DNA of 64,000 nt from Schistosoma mansoni (Eukaryota > Platyhelminthes > Trematoda > Strigeidida > Schistosomatidae). The notes under the pieces are model-generated. The model did not search any database and was not told where the DNA came from. It saw only the letters and a list, made by a program, of their open reading frames with translations. A program made the translations under genes and the position numbers. Every line of letters begins with the position of its first letter. Position 1 is the first letter of the stretch. Location: contig NC_031499.1 of NCBI RefSeq assembly GCF_000237925.1, positions 3,178,775-3,242,774 of the forward strand. Reading direction: 5' to 3'. Positions 52,701 through 61,665 of the stretch are shown here, piece by piece.

Positions 52701-53588
52701 GATGAATAGCACAACCACAACTCACAAACAGTTAGAAAAATACAATTATGTCCAAATTAGGCATTTGGGTAGATAAATAATGTACCAAAGACTACGTTTA
52801 AATTACAATAGCTTTGGAACGGGAAAGGATATTGCAGTAAATCATACATCAAACGAAAGCTTATGATTTGTAGAGTAAACTATGGACAAAACTAAATGTT
52901 AATATTTTACAAGCTTTAAACTAAGTAAAATAATGTCCCCAAAAATAGCTTCTCTTTTTTTTCTCTGTTCACATCAGTACGAGTAACTATGGTATATATA
53001 TTAGTCTGTCATTATTTAACAAATAAGTTTTACCAGGTAGCAGACCTAGTATAACATATATTATCATTCTAACCTTTGATATTCATATCCATGTTTTTTC
53101 TCTGGATTTTTGTTTACGCTTACTATCATTACCATTATTATTGGCATTATTACTATTATTATTCTTGTAAATACTACTTCTTCATTTAGTTGCTGACATC
53201 ATTTGGTGTACCAATATCGGAATGGTCAAATGCATATATAACCACAAATATAACATGTCATCATCATTGTTATTGTTTCACTGGTTCATTATCTATTCAA
53301 CATAGTTTACCATTAAGTTCATATCATAATGAATTATATCTATCGGTGATTGATTCAACCAATGGTTATTTCATTGTTAATTATCCAATATTAACAAGTT
53401 CTAAAATGATTTCTACACGTATCATTTTACAAATTGGATCATATCAAACACAGTTAATTGTTAGTTTAATTTATTTACCAGGAGTTTATTTATTCATTGG
53501 TTTAATTATTATTCATTCGGTTTCTATGTTAATAACAAAACAGAAAATCATTGTACATGGTAATAAAATGATGAAACAATCTATTTGA
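33429..53588 (+). CDS. DEX1-like FG-GAP repeat membrane protein
   Basis: Eleven exons join in frame to 793 codons: 33429-33767, 36662-36763, 38927-39043, 41330-41623, 42223-42468, 44552-44838, 47375-47516, 48306-48579, 50578-50606, 51841-51993 and 53190-53588 (TGA). All introns are GT-AG and phases agree at every junction. Residues 1-20 form a signal peptide. An FG-GAP/integrin-like calcium loop DIDLDGNLD is at about 58-66, followed by VDGVLYGI and, in exon 2, VDVYAEGLKSVLFISHHATV. A beta-propeller-like repeat DGYVHAVDIQTGLSAPGYPV follows in exons 6-7. A single membrane segment lies at about 750-775 (LIVSLIYLPGVYLFIGLIII) before a short basic tail. Order and motifs resemble plant DEX1 ([40 protein letters not shown], C-terminal membrane anchor), which shapes pollen exine. 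The function in a fluke is unknown; it is a predicted type I secretory-pathway or surface protein. It is not ITFG1, whose sequence does not match. Confidence 0.65.
33768..36661 (+). other. DEX1-like intron 1
   Basis: It holds a (TA)n microsatellite at 36243-36294 and no confidently recognised element. An open frame at 34316-34573 has no known resemblance. The pyrimidine-rich part 35990-36110 could be LINE 3' UTR. Confidence 0.5.
36243..36294. repeat. (TA)n microsatellite
   Basis: Uninterrupted TA dinucleotide, about 26 units, in DEX1-like intron 1. Confidence 0.95.
36820..38235 (+). mobile_element. RTE LINE relic with large internal deletion
   Basis: 36825-37490 aligns with the 5' UTR and start of the RTE pair (CCCGACTATAGCTGCTACC). 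From about 37510 the sequence jumps to the reverse-transcriptase motif A region, then continues with KMQNFLTTS, MIGREVVEYVDQF and ARIQKAQLVFTNLRHLWHRR. About 1.9 kb of endonuclease and linker are missing compared with the full-length copy. Many stops and frameshifts. It lies in DEX1-like intron 2. Confidence 0.8.
38310..38470 (+). repeat. Sm-alpha-like SINE, degraded copy
   Basis: The tRNA-like head is around 38318-38370 (GTTAAGCG, GGTCTGAGCCCC). A decayed hammerhead segment follows (TTGAAGAGCC...AGGAAGAAAC), then the shared 3' part CCAGGTTTTCAATGGTGGTC. It lies in DEX1-like intron 2. Confidence 0.65.
39515..39650 (-). repeat. Sm-alpha-like SINE with nearly intact hammerhead
   Basis: In reverse complement, stem I arms AGCACT/CAGTGCT and the GTC cleavage site are kept. 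CTGANGA has become CCGAGGA and stem II has mismatches, so activity is unlikely. It lies in DEX1-like intron 3. Confidence 0.7.
39651..41329 (+). other. DEX1-like intron 3, remainder
   Basis: AT-rich sequence. No element, RNA gene or coding signal recognised. Confidence 0.5.
41755..42105 (-). mobile_element. RTE LINE C-terminal fragment
   Basis: The minus-strand translation KTWKQSTKKLTVTLSRVDIS, followed by GDLVQNLVTVEQKYS, parallels the RTE C-terminus (KTWHQ..KSLTS.LS.VGRCRL, GDMAQN..QW). Strongly diverged. It lies in DEX1-like intron 4. Confidence 0.6.
43090..43235 (+). repeat. Sm-alpha-like SINE, 3' half
   Basis: It keeps stem II and the following core (GAGTCCC...GGGACGAAAC) and the 3' block AGTGCTTCC. 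The CTGANGA box has lost bases and the cleavage triplet is gone, so the ribozyme is dead. It lies in DEX1-like intron 5. Confidence 0.65.
43668..43784. repeat. Two (TA)n tracts split by a unique 22-bp piece
   Basis: TA runs at 43668-43709 and 43732-43784 surround a short segment that is one arm of the inverted repeat. The right tract ends at an assembly gap. Confidence 0.9.
43785..43984. other. Assembly gap, 200 N
   Basis: Exactly 200 ambiguous bases, a conventional fixed gap length, so the true length is unknown. Confidence 0.98.
44014..44130 (+). repeat. tRNA-headed hammerhead repeat, unit 1 (partial)
   Basis: Begins within the tRNA-like box B (GGATCGAATCC). It carries a hammerhead at 44064-44109 with CTGATGA and GAAAC. 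The cleavage triplet reads GCC instead of GTC, and stem II has one mismatch, so it is probably inactive. Unit 2 repeats it at a fixed offset of 342 bp. Confidence 0.75.
44308..44480 (+). repeat. tRNA-headed hammerhead repeat, unit 2
   Basis: The head reads TAGCTCAGTGGTAACG (box A) and GGGATCGAATAC (box B), as in a tRNA-derived SINE or retrozyme-like unit. The hammerhead and a 3' part ending CAACCATCATCTTAT follow, then a TA run. It differs from the Sm-alpha-like copies in sequence but shares the layout. It lies in DEX1-like intron 5. Confidence 0.75.
44406..44450 (+). ncRNA. Hammerhead ribozyme, apparently intact
   Basis: Stem I is ACCTTG with CAGGGT (one G-U). The core is CTGACGA. Stem II GTGC/GCAC has the loop CAAGTA. 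Then GAAA, stem III ACC/GGT, and the cleavage site GTC at 44442-44444. All invariant core residues are present. Known type: small hammerheads with short stem III in schistosome SINEs, which self-cleave mainly as dimers. Confidence 0.8.
45330..45612 (+). mobile_element. RTE LINE 3' UTR fragment
   Basis: Resembles the RTE 3' end. It contains AATCTGGTATTTGTTCCGAC, a conserved end block (ATACACACATGTTCCAGGTT) and a terminal TGACTGACTGA tail. A sister fragment is at 61105-61315. It lies in DEX1-like intron 6. Confidence 0.65.
45613..47374 (+). other. DEX1-like intron 6, remainder
   Basis: No clear element. An open frame at 46229-46417 shows no family resemblance and is probably chance. Confidence 0.45.
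48660..49290 (-). mobile_element. LINE 3' coding fragment, same family as 12480-12775
   Basis: Reverse-strand translation contains MKKHWIGKTTVAFLQSKNIW, NIKVRIFSTDIKTVLLYAAE and RTTTTIIKK, then YPLAGHHQQPTVAENKSAS and EMDRKQVEGTNKIHHQASPN. These correspond to the segment between the reverse transcriptase and the C-terminus in this LINE family. Many stops. It lies in DEX1-like intron 8. Confidence 0.7.
49790..50070 (+). repeat. LTR-like repeat shared with 5740-6040 (fossil)
   Basis: Same orientation and similar word order as 5740-6040. It stands alone here, so it may be a solo LTR relic. It lies in DEX1-like intron 8. Confidence 0.45.
50578..50606 (+). other. 29-bp micro-exon of the DEX1-like gene
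   Basis: ATTTTAG|AC AAT GTT ... CAA TTT|GTGAGT. It supplies two bases and nine codons (NVDKSVTQF). Without it the frame from exon 8 (ending in phase 1) runs into a stop in the exon at 51841; with it the frame is open. Confidence 0.75.
50690..51250. repeat. LTR-like repeat, partly shared with the right edge (fossil)
   Basis: 50700-50870 resembles 63840-64000 (TCTTGTCCCTGTGCTAAACC, CCAGCACGAGCAGCTTAGAC). The sequence starts TGTTATGAC near 50695. It could be a degraded solo LTR; ends are not established. Confidence 0.4.
51560..51750 (+). mobile_element. Probable RTE LINE 3' UTR fragment
   Basis: Resembles 59330-59460 (CATACTACTTATGTCTG.CAT, AGGCATTCCA), which follows RTE coding sequence. It lies in DEX1-like intron 9. 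Confidence 0.4.
51994..53189 (+). other. DEX1-like intron 10
   Basis: AT-rich, with a TTA/TTATTA-rich stretch at 53120-53165. No element recognised. Confidence 0.5.
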
Positions 53589-53949
53589 GTCTCATTTTTG
53601 TTGTTCTTTATTGAATATTTTTTAAACAACCAAAAAAGAGACTACTGTTTATACGGTGTGAACATCACAATAGTTAACTACTATGTCACCATTTTCTTCT
53701 CTATGTTAATGTACATTTACTCCATCTTCTTTCTTGTAATTTGTTTCACTTCCATGAAAGTTTTAATAATTTCTTTGTTCGTAGCATATCAATGTTACAT
53801 TAATACATTTATATAACAATATTTTATATGTGTATATAGATAAAGAAATACAATATAGGCAAGAACATGATTTCTATCTGTTAAAGATATATGTGCATAT
53901 ATTACATTCTGTATGTTTGTAAAGTATGTTTTTGTAGTTTCACAGTTGA

Positions 53950-54125
53950 AATCACAAGCTGATCTAAGCTAGATCATTATTAGAAACTTGGAGGCTCTAG
54001 ACGACTGTTTCGTTTTGGTATAAGACTCCTCGTCCGTGCGCAACGACGATTCCTCACTTAGGTGTCGAACGCGGGACTTTCCGTCTCGTGCATGAACGAC
54101 TAACCTCTGTTGTATCCGCGTCGTT
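53950..54125 (-). repeat. Sm-alpha-like SINE, moderately diverged
   Basis: Reverse complement shows the tRNA-like head and a hammerhead segment with GAGGAGTC...ACGAAAC. CTGA has become ACGA and stem I no longer pairs well. It lies just downstream of the DEX1-like stop codon. Confidence 0.65.
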
Positions 54126-54264
54126 TACTACTTATTTTTAAAAACGAAGAACTACAATTTCGATGGCACTAAGTAAAAACACAACAAACCGATACAAATG
54201 AAGATTTATTTAGCTGAAAAGCACGACGATGATCATAGTTGAGAATACACTCATTTATATATTG

Positions 54265-54870
54265 ATTTGTGAGTCTGTCAATCATCTACAACATAGGATC
54301 AGTCGCATATACGCATCGGTCCAAGTCGCCTTTCCTCATTAGCGCAACAAGATTAACATCAAATTCATATAAGTAGTTACTTCAGTGGTATATTGAAGAA
54401 AGATTACATATAAAAGTATAATACAGGAAGAGAGGATTAGTTCGCAGAAAGGAAGATATAAAGTAATTTTATTCTCACGGTTTAAAGGAAGACAAAGAGT
54501 GTATACACATACACCATTGTTACCGATTATGAACCATATCACTCAGTCTCCAACCACTGCTTGCGATAGTCATGTGGACCCCAACGAAGTAGTCTGCATC
54601 TAACAGCGTGGCTCAGATCAGGAGTTGGTGACTTGATGAATTAATGTCATGTTCTGTTTCGACCACCCCTAGCTTTCTTTTATCCGCCCCCAACCGTGAC
54701 CAGCATTGTGCGCCGTAGTAATCAGCTGTTGATCATGTATAGTACGTGGCCCAACCATCTCAGTCGATGTAGATTCACCTCACCAACTGGTCTGCCACCA
54801 TTCCCTAATGTCCTGTGTCTAACTTCACTATTACTACTACATATCAAAATATTGATTTTTACACCTATTT
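54265..54870 (-). mobile_element. RTE LINE 3' fragment
   Basis: The minus-strand translation NSEVRHRTLGNGGRPVGEVN and LHRLRWLGHVL matches the RTE C-terminal region (SEVRRRVLGNDGKSLDEV). A 3' UTR follows to about 54265. It is 5'-truncated and lies between the DEX1-like gene and ELP6. Confidence 0.75.
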
Positions 54871-55690
54871 GATTAGTCATGTATATTAATAAACACCCAG
54901 AACTGTAACTCAATCACATGCTCCATGTCATGCTGAATATAGTTCATCTTGATTTAATACAAACAATGTTATACATTAAATGACATATACTGCGAAATAA
55001 AACAAATAATACACTGGGTATTCATCGTATTGAATTAAAAACAACAACAAAGTAATGTTAAACAAGAATCATAGTGTATTAAATATATGATTTTGCCTTT
55101 TCATCTTGCCATGTCAACTCCTAGACCACCGAGCTAGCATCCAACTGTAATAATGTTTCACTTCAGTCGATCCATGATCTTGTGCAAAGCTTCATCCATT
55201 GCCACATACAAACATCAAAAGATTTCACAAAAAACACTTTCAACCAGTTATCTTTGAGAATTATATGTGTATTGAAAGGGTCCAGAACAATGCATTTTGT
55301 TATTCTTCTAAATATATTATGTACACGTAAATATTCCAAAGCTACATATCCAGGAAACATTGAAACATAAGAAAACAACTACACAACGGGTCTAGTCATT
55401 ACTTAGTTAAGAAATAGTTTTATCACTGAAAAACTGGAAGTGAATGAGTTTGGAAATACACTGTATCTGTGAACGAACGATATTCAAATAACAAAGTGCA
55501 TTAGCACCTGTAAATAGATGTTGCGATTTCAGTAAATTGTTTAGAAAATTAATAATGAAAAATGGACTAATTGAATAAAGGTTAAAAAGTGGAAACCTTC
55601 ACGAAAATTATTTATTGATATATCCGTTTCATCACTAAGTTTCACATTGTTTGAATCGGATAACTTATTGACAGTTATTTTTATATAGTT
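54871..55690. other. Intergenic, no gene seen
   Basis: AT-rich sequence. Short overlapping frames at 55163-55378 on both strands have no family resemblance. Confidence 0.45.
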
Positions 55691-55880
55691 AAGATCATGG
55701 GTCAATTGAAGCTAGACCACCGTGGGAAACCTGGAAGCACTGGACGGCCGTTTCGTCCCATTATGGGACTCCTCAGCAGTGCGCACCCACGATCCCGCCC
55801 CGCGGGATTCGAACCTAGGACCTACCAGTCTCGAGCCAGAGCACTTAACCGATAGACCACTGAGCCGGTATCGAGCGGTG
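55690..55880 (-). repeat. Sm-alpha-like SINE, best copy
   Basis: In reverse complement: tRNA-derived head with GGTCTATCGGTTAAGTGC (box A region) and GGTTCGAATCC (box B), an intact hammerhead, then CTTCCAGGTTTCCCACGG and TGGTCTAGCTTCAATTGACC. It lies about 270 bp upstream of the ELP6 ATG. Confidence 0.8.
55737..55782 (-). ncRNA. Hammerhead ribozyme, intact core
   Basis: Stem I GCACTG/CAGTGC pairs perfectly. The core is CTGAGGA, stem II GTCCC/GGGAC with loop ATAAT, then GAAAC, the short stem III GGCC, and GTC as cleavage site. This matches the schistosome Sm-alpha hammerhead design (GAAACGCGCGTC in the type sequence). Confidence 0.85.
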
Positions 55881-56146
55881 TTAATTTCTTACTTCAACCA
55901 ATCGACAAAGTTGAGCAACCGTTCACCAATTGTCTCTAGTGAGTTCCTATTTCACAACAGACGTGGTTTGAACTCTACTGATCACTGCTTCTCACTAGAA
56001 CTCCAGGAATTATCTCTTGAAGTCGGTCACTAGTGAGCATATGATTATAATCATTTAATAAATTCTTAAATTCGTGTTTCTCATTCTAAACGGAATTTTC
56101 CTTTCTCTTTCAGTTATTATTTAGATTAACTTGTTTTTTGTAATTC

Positions 56147-57788
56147 ATGAATTTCTCAGAAATTTTACGAAATTTATTATTCCCACATCTTCCTCCAACT
56201 ACTTCTTCAATTCATAACATTGAAGTACCAATCTCTAACAACAATAATACTGATCATATTAATAACAAATTATGCTTATTATTAAGTCATGGAAATGCTG
56301 TACATGAATTATTCTTCGTTGAGTGTATTAATCAATTTTTACAAAACTATACTGCTACAACAACAATTCATCAGTCTCCTTTTCCTGCTACCATAAGTAT
56401 CGATGATAATAATAATAATGATAATAACACAGTTCCTGATCATCAACACAGTACAACCAAATGTTTAATTTTCTGTTTTCATAAATCATGGAATATTTAT
56501 CATAAATTATTAAATCCTTTATATACAAATAATATAACATTAAAAAATAATTTGACCATAATTGATATGACAGTTATGCTAGAAAATTTACTAGTCATGT
56601 CAAATTCAAATTCTGAATTGAATAATAATGATAAAAGTTTAATGACTGATGAAAATATTGGAACTATTATTAAAAATTATATCAAAGAAAAGGTAAATAG
56701 ATGTATATATATATATGTGTTTTATTAAGAAGTTATTTATTTATTTAAACACATAAATATTGGTACAAAGAGGGCACCAGATATATATGTACCGCACAAA
56801 TCTCATTTGGTTTGTGTGAGGGCTGTGATACTGCCTAGGTGCCTAAACTGAAGCAAGTGGTTTTCTTAGGGGACCACAATAGGAGCCTTTGACCTACAGA
56901 TCTGATCCACAAGGCAATGGAGCATCGTAAGGAGATGCAGTCCCATGGTAGCAGGTGACCAACGATTTATTTATACGCCATTTTTCCCCTCAGGATACTG
57001 GAGCCCATGTGTACCATTGGTTTAGAATGAGGGTTTTCCAACTCCCCTAGGTGGACTTTCCGTGTCCACCAACCCGGTTAAAGCTTCGGACATTCGCTTT
57101 TCGTCCTCTCAATTTCGTAAACAACAGTAATGCCACGAGAAGGCAGAGAGTAGGACTTCCCTGGCAGAGGCTATATACGCGTGGCCATATGAGAGGATTT
57201 CGAGAGGGAGAGCGGACTCTCCTCACTGTCGGCCGTACCAGAGAATTTAGGGATCTTTATTTGTGTTAAATAATTTATTAGATAAGATAGAAACTGTTAA
57301 TGGATTTGCGTTCTCTGAGTTGTGTAGTTCAGTTTTAAAGCGTTCATCAACAACAGTATTAAAATTCAGATAGAAATGAGCTATTTGAATTTAATGATGA
57401 TACAACATTATGTTAGGCATGTGTTATGAAGTTCAAATAACTCATTTCTATCTTAAGTCTGTACTGGTGATGTCTAAAAAGACAATGACAAATTTCAAAA
57501 TCTTCTCCACTATCTCAAAATGTAAATCCAAGTACGGTTAATCCACATTGTTTTGCATATGTGCTAATAATACTGCCCAGTCGCCTTGATACAGTTAGAT
57601 GAGGAAGGATATAAACTTATACACCGAAAATCAAGTGTTGTAACTACTATCTCACCGCGTTTGAAACGATAAGGTATAGATGAATTCTGTGAATATTTTG
57701 TCCAATTTAAACTGATATCAAATGTAAACACACAAAGAACTGGAAAATAGCTGTTTCTTACTGGATTGAAACTCGTCAGTAGAGTGCG

Positions 57789-57839
<51 letters not shown>

Positions 57840-60511
57840 GATTGAACTCGTCTTCATATCATTTAATTTGAGCACAGAGGTCACACCACTATCATAAATA
57901 ACGGTAATGAAAACTGTTTTTTACTGTAATGCAAATCTGGTCACGTTAGATTGAGTACTGATTGTATACTTTTCGTTCCTTTTCTTCATAAAAATCGCTT
58001 ACCATTTTTAGACTGATGAATTTCTGAAGAATAGTTACACAACTAATCCCTCGAATGGTATGCAACAACATAATGTTGGGATTTTCGTTGATAATATATC
58101 AGCTTTATATGATCTAGGAGTTACTATACGTGAATTAGAACAATTTTTATGTAGTTGGCTTTATCATTCACATGATCCACAAACTGCCATCAATATAACT
58201 AATTTGTTAGTTTGTATCGGACTACATGTTGGAGATTTTTTCCAAGATTCAATTGTATCAGAATACGAACCTGCATTGGTACATCTCGTTGCTCTATGGA
58301 AATCACGAGCTTCAATTACACTAGAATGTAAACCATTACTAACAGGTTATACATCATTGGTAGATGGTCAGGTAAACTTCTTGTTTGTAAACTATTTAGT
58401 ATTTTCTATGATTAGTATGTCTACTTCCTCGTTTCCAAAATAACTGACAGAAAATTTATCACCAGAACATCTGTAGCTATTCCTTATTTCTATTTAAAGA
58501 CTGAAGTGATCTCATTATGCATGCTGATTCTTACTTGATCAAACAGGTTTCTATAGCTTTGTTTATCCTATTCTCTTTACTGGTCGAGTCAGAGCTTATG
58601 GCGAACTGTCATTAAAGTTAAAAACTTCAATTGGTGCTCTTCAGGATTATCGTTCCCCATTTTTAGTTAACCATGTTATTGACACTCTTTTAGAGATTCC
58701 GTTCTCATCGTGTGAACTTTCAGGGGTTAGTCTTTCACTGAGATTAACTTTCTTACTTAGACTACTCAGATGATGTAGTTGTATGATAAAGGCGCCGATA
58801 AAATGCAGAGTATTCTGACCACCATATGTTACTAATGTTCGGTAATAAGTGTCTTTGGACCAAGCAATCCCTGGGTTAGGAATAAGACACTAGCTAAAGG
58901 TAGCAAATCTTCATCATGTGTCAAGTATACCTAACCATCGCCTACTTCGACGGGAGATGTTGTCTATTATAAGAGTAGGCTGGAAGAAAGCTAGGATCTA
59001 CCATACGAAGACATGGCACCAATCCACGATGTTATTGACAATAGAACTGATCCATGTCAACAGGTGTAGACTACCTGGTTGGGGTCCACATGATTATCGT
59101 AACCAGTAGTTAGAGACCTTTAATTCATATTTTCTTGGATTGTATATGCCTAATTTTTTCAATCACCACTCATACTGTTACCACCTTTGTTGTGAACTAG
59201 AACGTAGTTGAAGACGATCAATGTATTTTAGTACGAAATTAGAGTTCTTTAATAAAGTGTGAAATGCATACATTAAATATTTCATTTGCAAATCCTCCAC
59301 TAGTTATCTTCAATTTCATCGTTACTTCATTGTCATAACATTTACTCTCTGTTCTCGTTCTCTTCGATTCGATCTTTCCAACCTTCTACTGCTAGGCATT
59401 CCACTTGTAATTGATGTCATATACTACTTATGTCGGCATACACCACACGTCTACTAAAATGGGATTGGCCGTGATACTTGTCTCTGTACTCATGGATGTA
59501 GCAATGTGAACCGATATATGCATTACCAGGTTATACTCTGCGAGTGACTGCTCATTAACAAATCACAGTTTACTATGACTTTTGAAGATAAAAGCAGAGC
59601 AGTCTAATTTAGAGAAAAAATGAAGTTATTTTATATAGATCTCTGCTGTACAGTTAATTATTAATACTTCAGTTTATTGAAATTTGTGTTGTTCCTTTTG
59701 TTTTCAAAATTAAGTTAACTTGTTGGAAACGTTCAACGGAGGATAAAATTAGTCTTCAGAATGTTACCACTTCGAGCACATATCATTTTCATGTTGAGGG
59801 TAAGCATATAAACTGTTATACTCCAGGAACTACAAAATTATTAACATGAGTATTTTAAAATATCTTGTAAATAAGTATTTTTATGGCAAAAATAATAAAA
59901 CACTCAATCATTATTTGTTGTGACCTTTGATTTTCTTGAAATTGAGCCCACTAGACTATTAATGAGCCATTCGTGTATGCCAATCAGATTAATGACTTTG
60001 AACAACGACTGGAAATTCTAGTTCCTATTGGTCCACACAATGATTAACTAGAATACGAAGATAACAAGCAGATTTATCGTATTCTGTATTCTCCTCACTT
60101 AGAAACTGACAGGATTACGTATATCAATTAGATGACCACAAAGCACTGAGAAGTCACAGTTCTTGCAGTCATATGTGATATAAAACTGTGTGCTAGGTGG
60201 ATAATTAACTAACAGTTATTTAGGTGCGGTAAAACACAACACTCAGTGTATAAAATAAGAGCTCACAAGAATTATGTAGAAAATATAACCAAATAAATAT
60301 TTAATGAACATATATAGTAACTGATTGATGGTGGCTAGCAGTAAAGTCCTCCTATTCAGGACCTGTCAGCTGGATGTACCTATATCGTAGAGTTGATGTT
60401 TTTTCAGGTATTTTCCATAAAAAAGGATACTACAATTCTCATCATAGTAACATTATAGTAGGCAGTGTTAACCATTTAAAATCTGCGCTACTGGTTTTAA
60501 ATGATCGATAA
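56147..60511 (+). CDS. ELP6: ELP6, Elongator complex protein 6
   Basis: Exons 56147-56692, 58012-58371 and 59715-59799 join in frame. A likely terminal exon is 60408-60511 (TAA). Total 364 codons against about 266 in human. An in-frame TAA two codons upstream supports the ATG. Residues 40-70 (NKLCLLLSHGNAVHELFFVE) match GKLTLLCDAKTDGSFLVHHF. TKCLIFCFHKSWNIYHK matches CKVCFVALIQSFSHYS. Exon 2 has VGIFVDNISALYDLGVTIRE (LLVDDLSVLLSLG) and ALVHLVALWKSRASITLECK. Exon 3 starts LTCWKRSTEDKI, parallel to LRILWRRPSQP. Elongator's Elp456 ring is RecA-like and binds tRNA for wobble-uridine modification. The extra length is Asn/Thr-rich linker (residues about 85-105, 163-170). The last exon is less certain: its tail (IFHKKGYYNSHHSN) is only loosely like the family end. 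Confidence 0.75.
56735..57260 (-). repeat. Unclassified ~500-bp repeat, third copy
   Basis: Same family as 16801-17338, same orientation, with the T-rich tail complement at 56735-56750. The frame kept in the other two copies is interrupted here. It sits in ELP6 intron 1. Confidence 0.8.
57792..57837. repeat. (TA)n microsatellite
   Basis: Uninterrupted AT dinucleotides in ELP6 intron 1. Confidence 0.95.
58550..59555 (+). mobile_element. RTE LINE 3' fragment with internal deletions
   Basis: Starts in the reverse transcriptase (SRVRAYGELS-like) and covers a degraded YADD region (DYSDDVV-like, 58755-58780). It jumps to MPNHRLPRRAM-like sequence at 58918-59109 (SSIPNHRLLRREM, GWKKARIYHTKTWHQS, RCRLPGWGPHDYRNQ) and ends with 3' UTR near 59555. 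It fills most of ELP6 intron 2. Confidence 0.8.
59800..60407 (+). other. ELP6 intron 3 (proposed)
   Basis: Bounded by GAGG|GTAAGC and TTTTCAG|GTATTT. No element recognised inside. Confidence 0.45.
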
Positions 60512-61104
60512 ACTAGTTTAAAAGAGCATATTTCCCCACAACCTTAGGCTGATGATAGCGTACTTATGAATGAAAAAGCATAGAACTTTCCATCTCTTAT
60601 TTAGGCAGTCCGTTTTGTAAGATTCTCCAGTGCGAATTTCAAGTATTCCAACGTATCCATCAGTTTACTTACATTGAGCTTTTTGGACACTGAAACTTTC
60701 TTAATAAAACTACCAAAGTCGGTTCGATGGTTGAAACTACCCCAATTCAGATCGACTATCACATAATTTTTTATGTCTCAGTTCATTATGTATGAGGGAA
60801 AAGACAACCTAAAACTTGTACGTGATAAATGAATTAGAGTATGAATCATTTACATATAGTCACTTTCATCTGCATTAACTAAACGAATGTAATTTGTCTA
60901 ATTGAGTTTTATGATTAAAAACAACAAAATCATGTTTTATAAACACAAATTGATTCTTATAGTAGCACTCTTAGGTGGTTTTACTGTTCTTTACCAATAC
61001 TATTAACATGTTTACATTCAAATAATTGGAATCTACAGGTTGTACACAATGAATAGTCATACTACAGCTGTAAAGGTTAAATTATTACATATTTGTTTCG
61101 AGTG
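60512..61104. other. ELP6 3' flank, no gene seen
   Basis: AT-rich sequence that should contain the ELP6 3' UTR. No certain polyadenylation signal chosen. Confidence 0.4.
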
Positions 61105-61315
61105 AAATACGTCGATTATTTCACTGATTCATATATTCTTCTTTGATCGTATTTTCAATAAATTAATCTTTCTTATAACAACTAATACTCTAACTGCCCT
61201 TATTAACCTGATATTTGTTCTGACAATTTCATCTCAATGTACTAATGGGATGTGGCAAATTGTGAACCGATATACATATGTAACAAGTTTTATGTAATGT
61301 CTGACTGACGGATAT
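61105..61315 (+). mobile_element. RTE LINE 3' UTR fragment
   Basis: Close match in word order to 45380-45610 (TTTTCAATAAATTA, CCTGATATTTGTTCTGACAA, TGACTGAC tail). Confidence 0.65.
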
Positions 61316-61665
61316 AATTATTCGGGGAAACCAAGACAGTCCTTTAAACACAGATGTGACATAAGATTATTTCCTTTAACAAAGTGGTTTATTTGTTCAA
61401 CAAAAATACAGCGATATCATCAATTTTCGTTTCTTTACAATCAACATACTGACTTGTTAATACAAAATGTGGGAATCGGTCGTTTATCTCTTTGTTAGTA
61501 GATAATTACATCATCATCAGAAATATGCGTAATTTATACAAAAAAAAATTAGTTTTTTTCTATATTTCGGAAGAAATTATTATGGTATAAACAAAAGATT
61601 GAATCGTTGAAATGAAAAAAAATTTACACATGACAAAAGCCAATACTAATTAATAATAAGTAGTT

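Noticed and set aside
33429-53588. ITFG1/TIP as the identity of the FG-GAP gene
   Set aside because: Only the calcium loop is shared; order and flanking motifs fit DEX1 better.
55800-55872. Possible tRNA gene on the minus strand
   Set aside because: The box A and box B sequences are the head of a hammerhead SINE; there is no full cloverleaf or normal 3' end.
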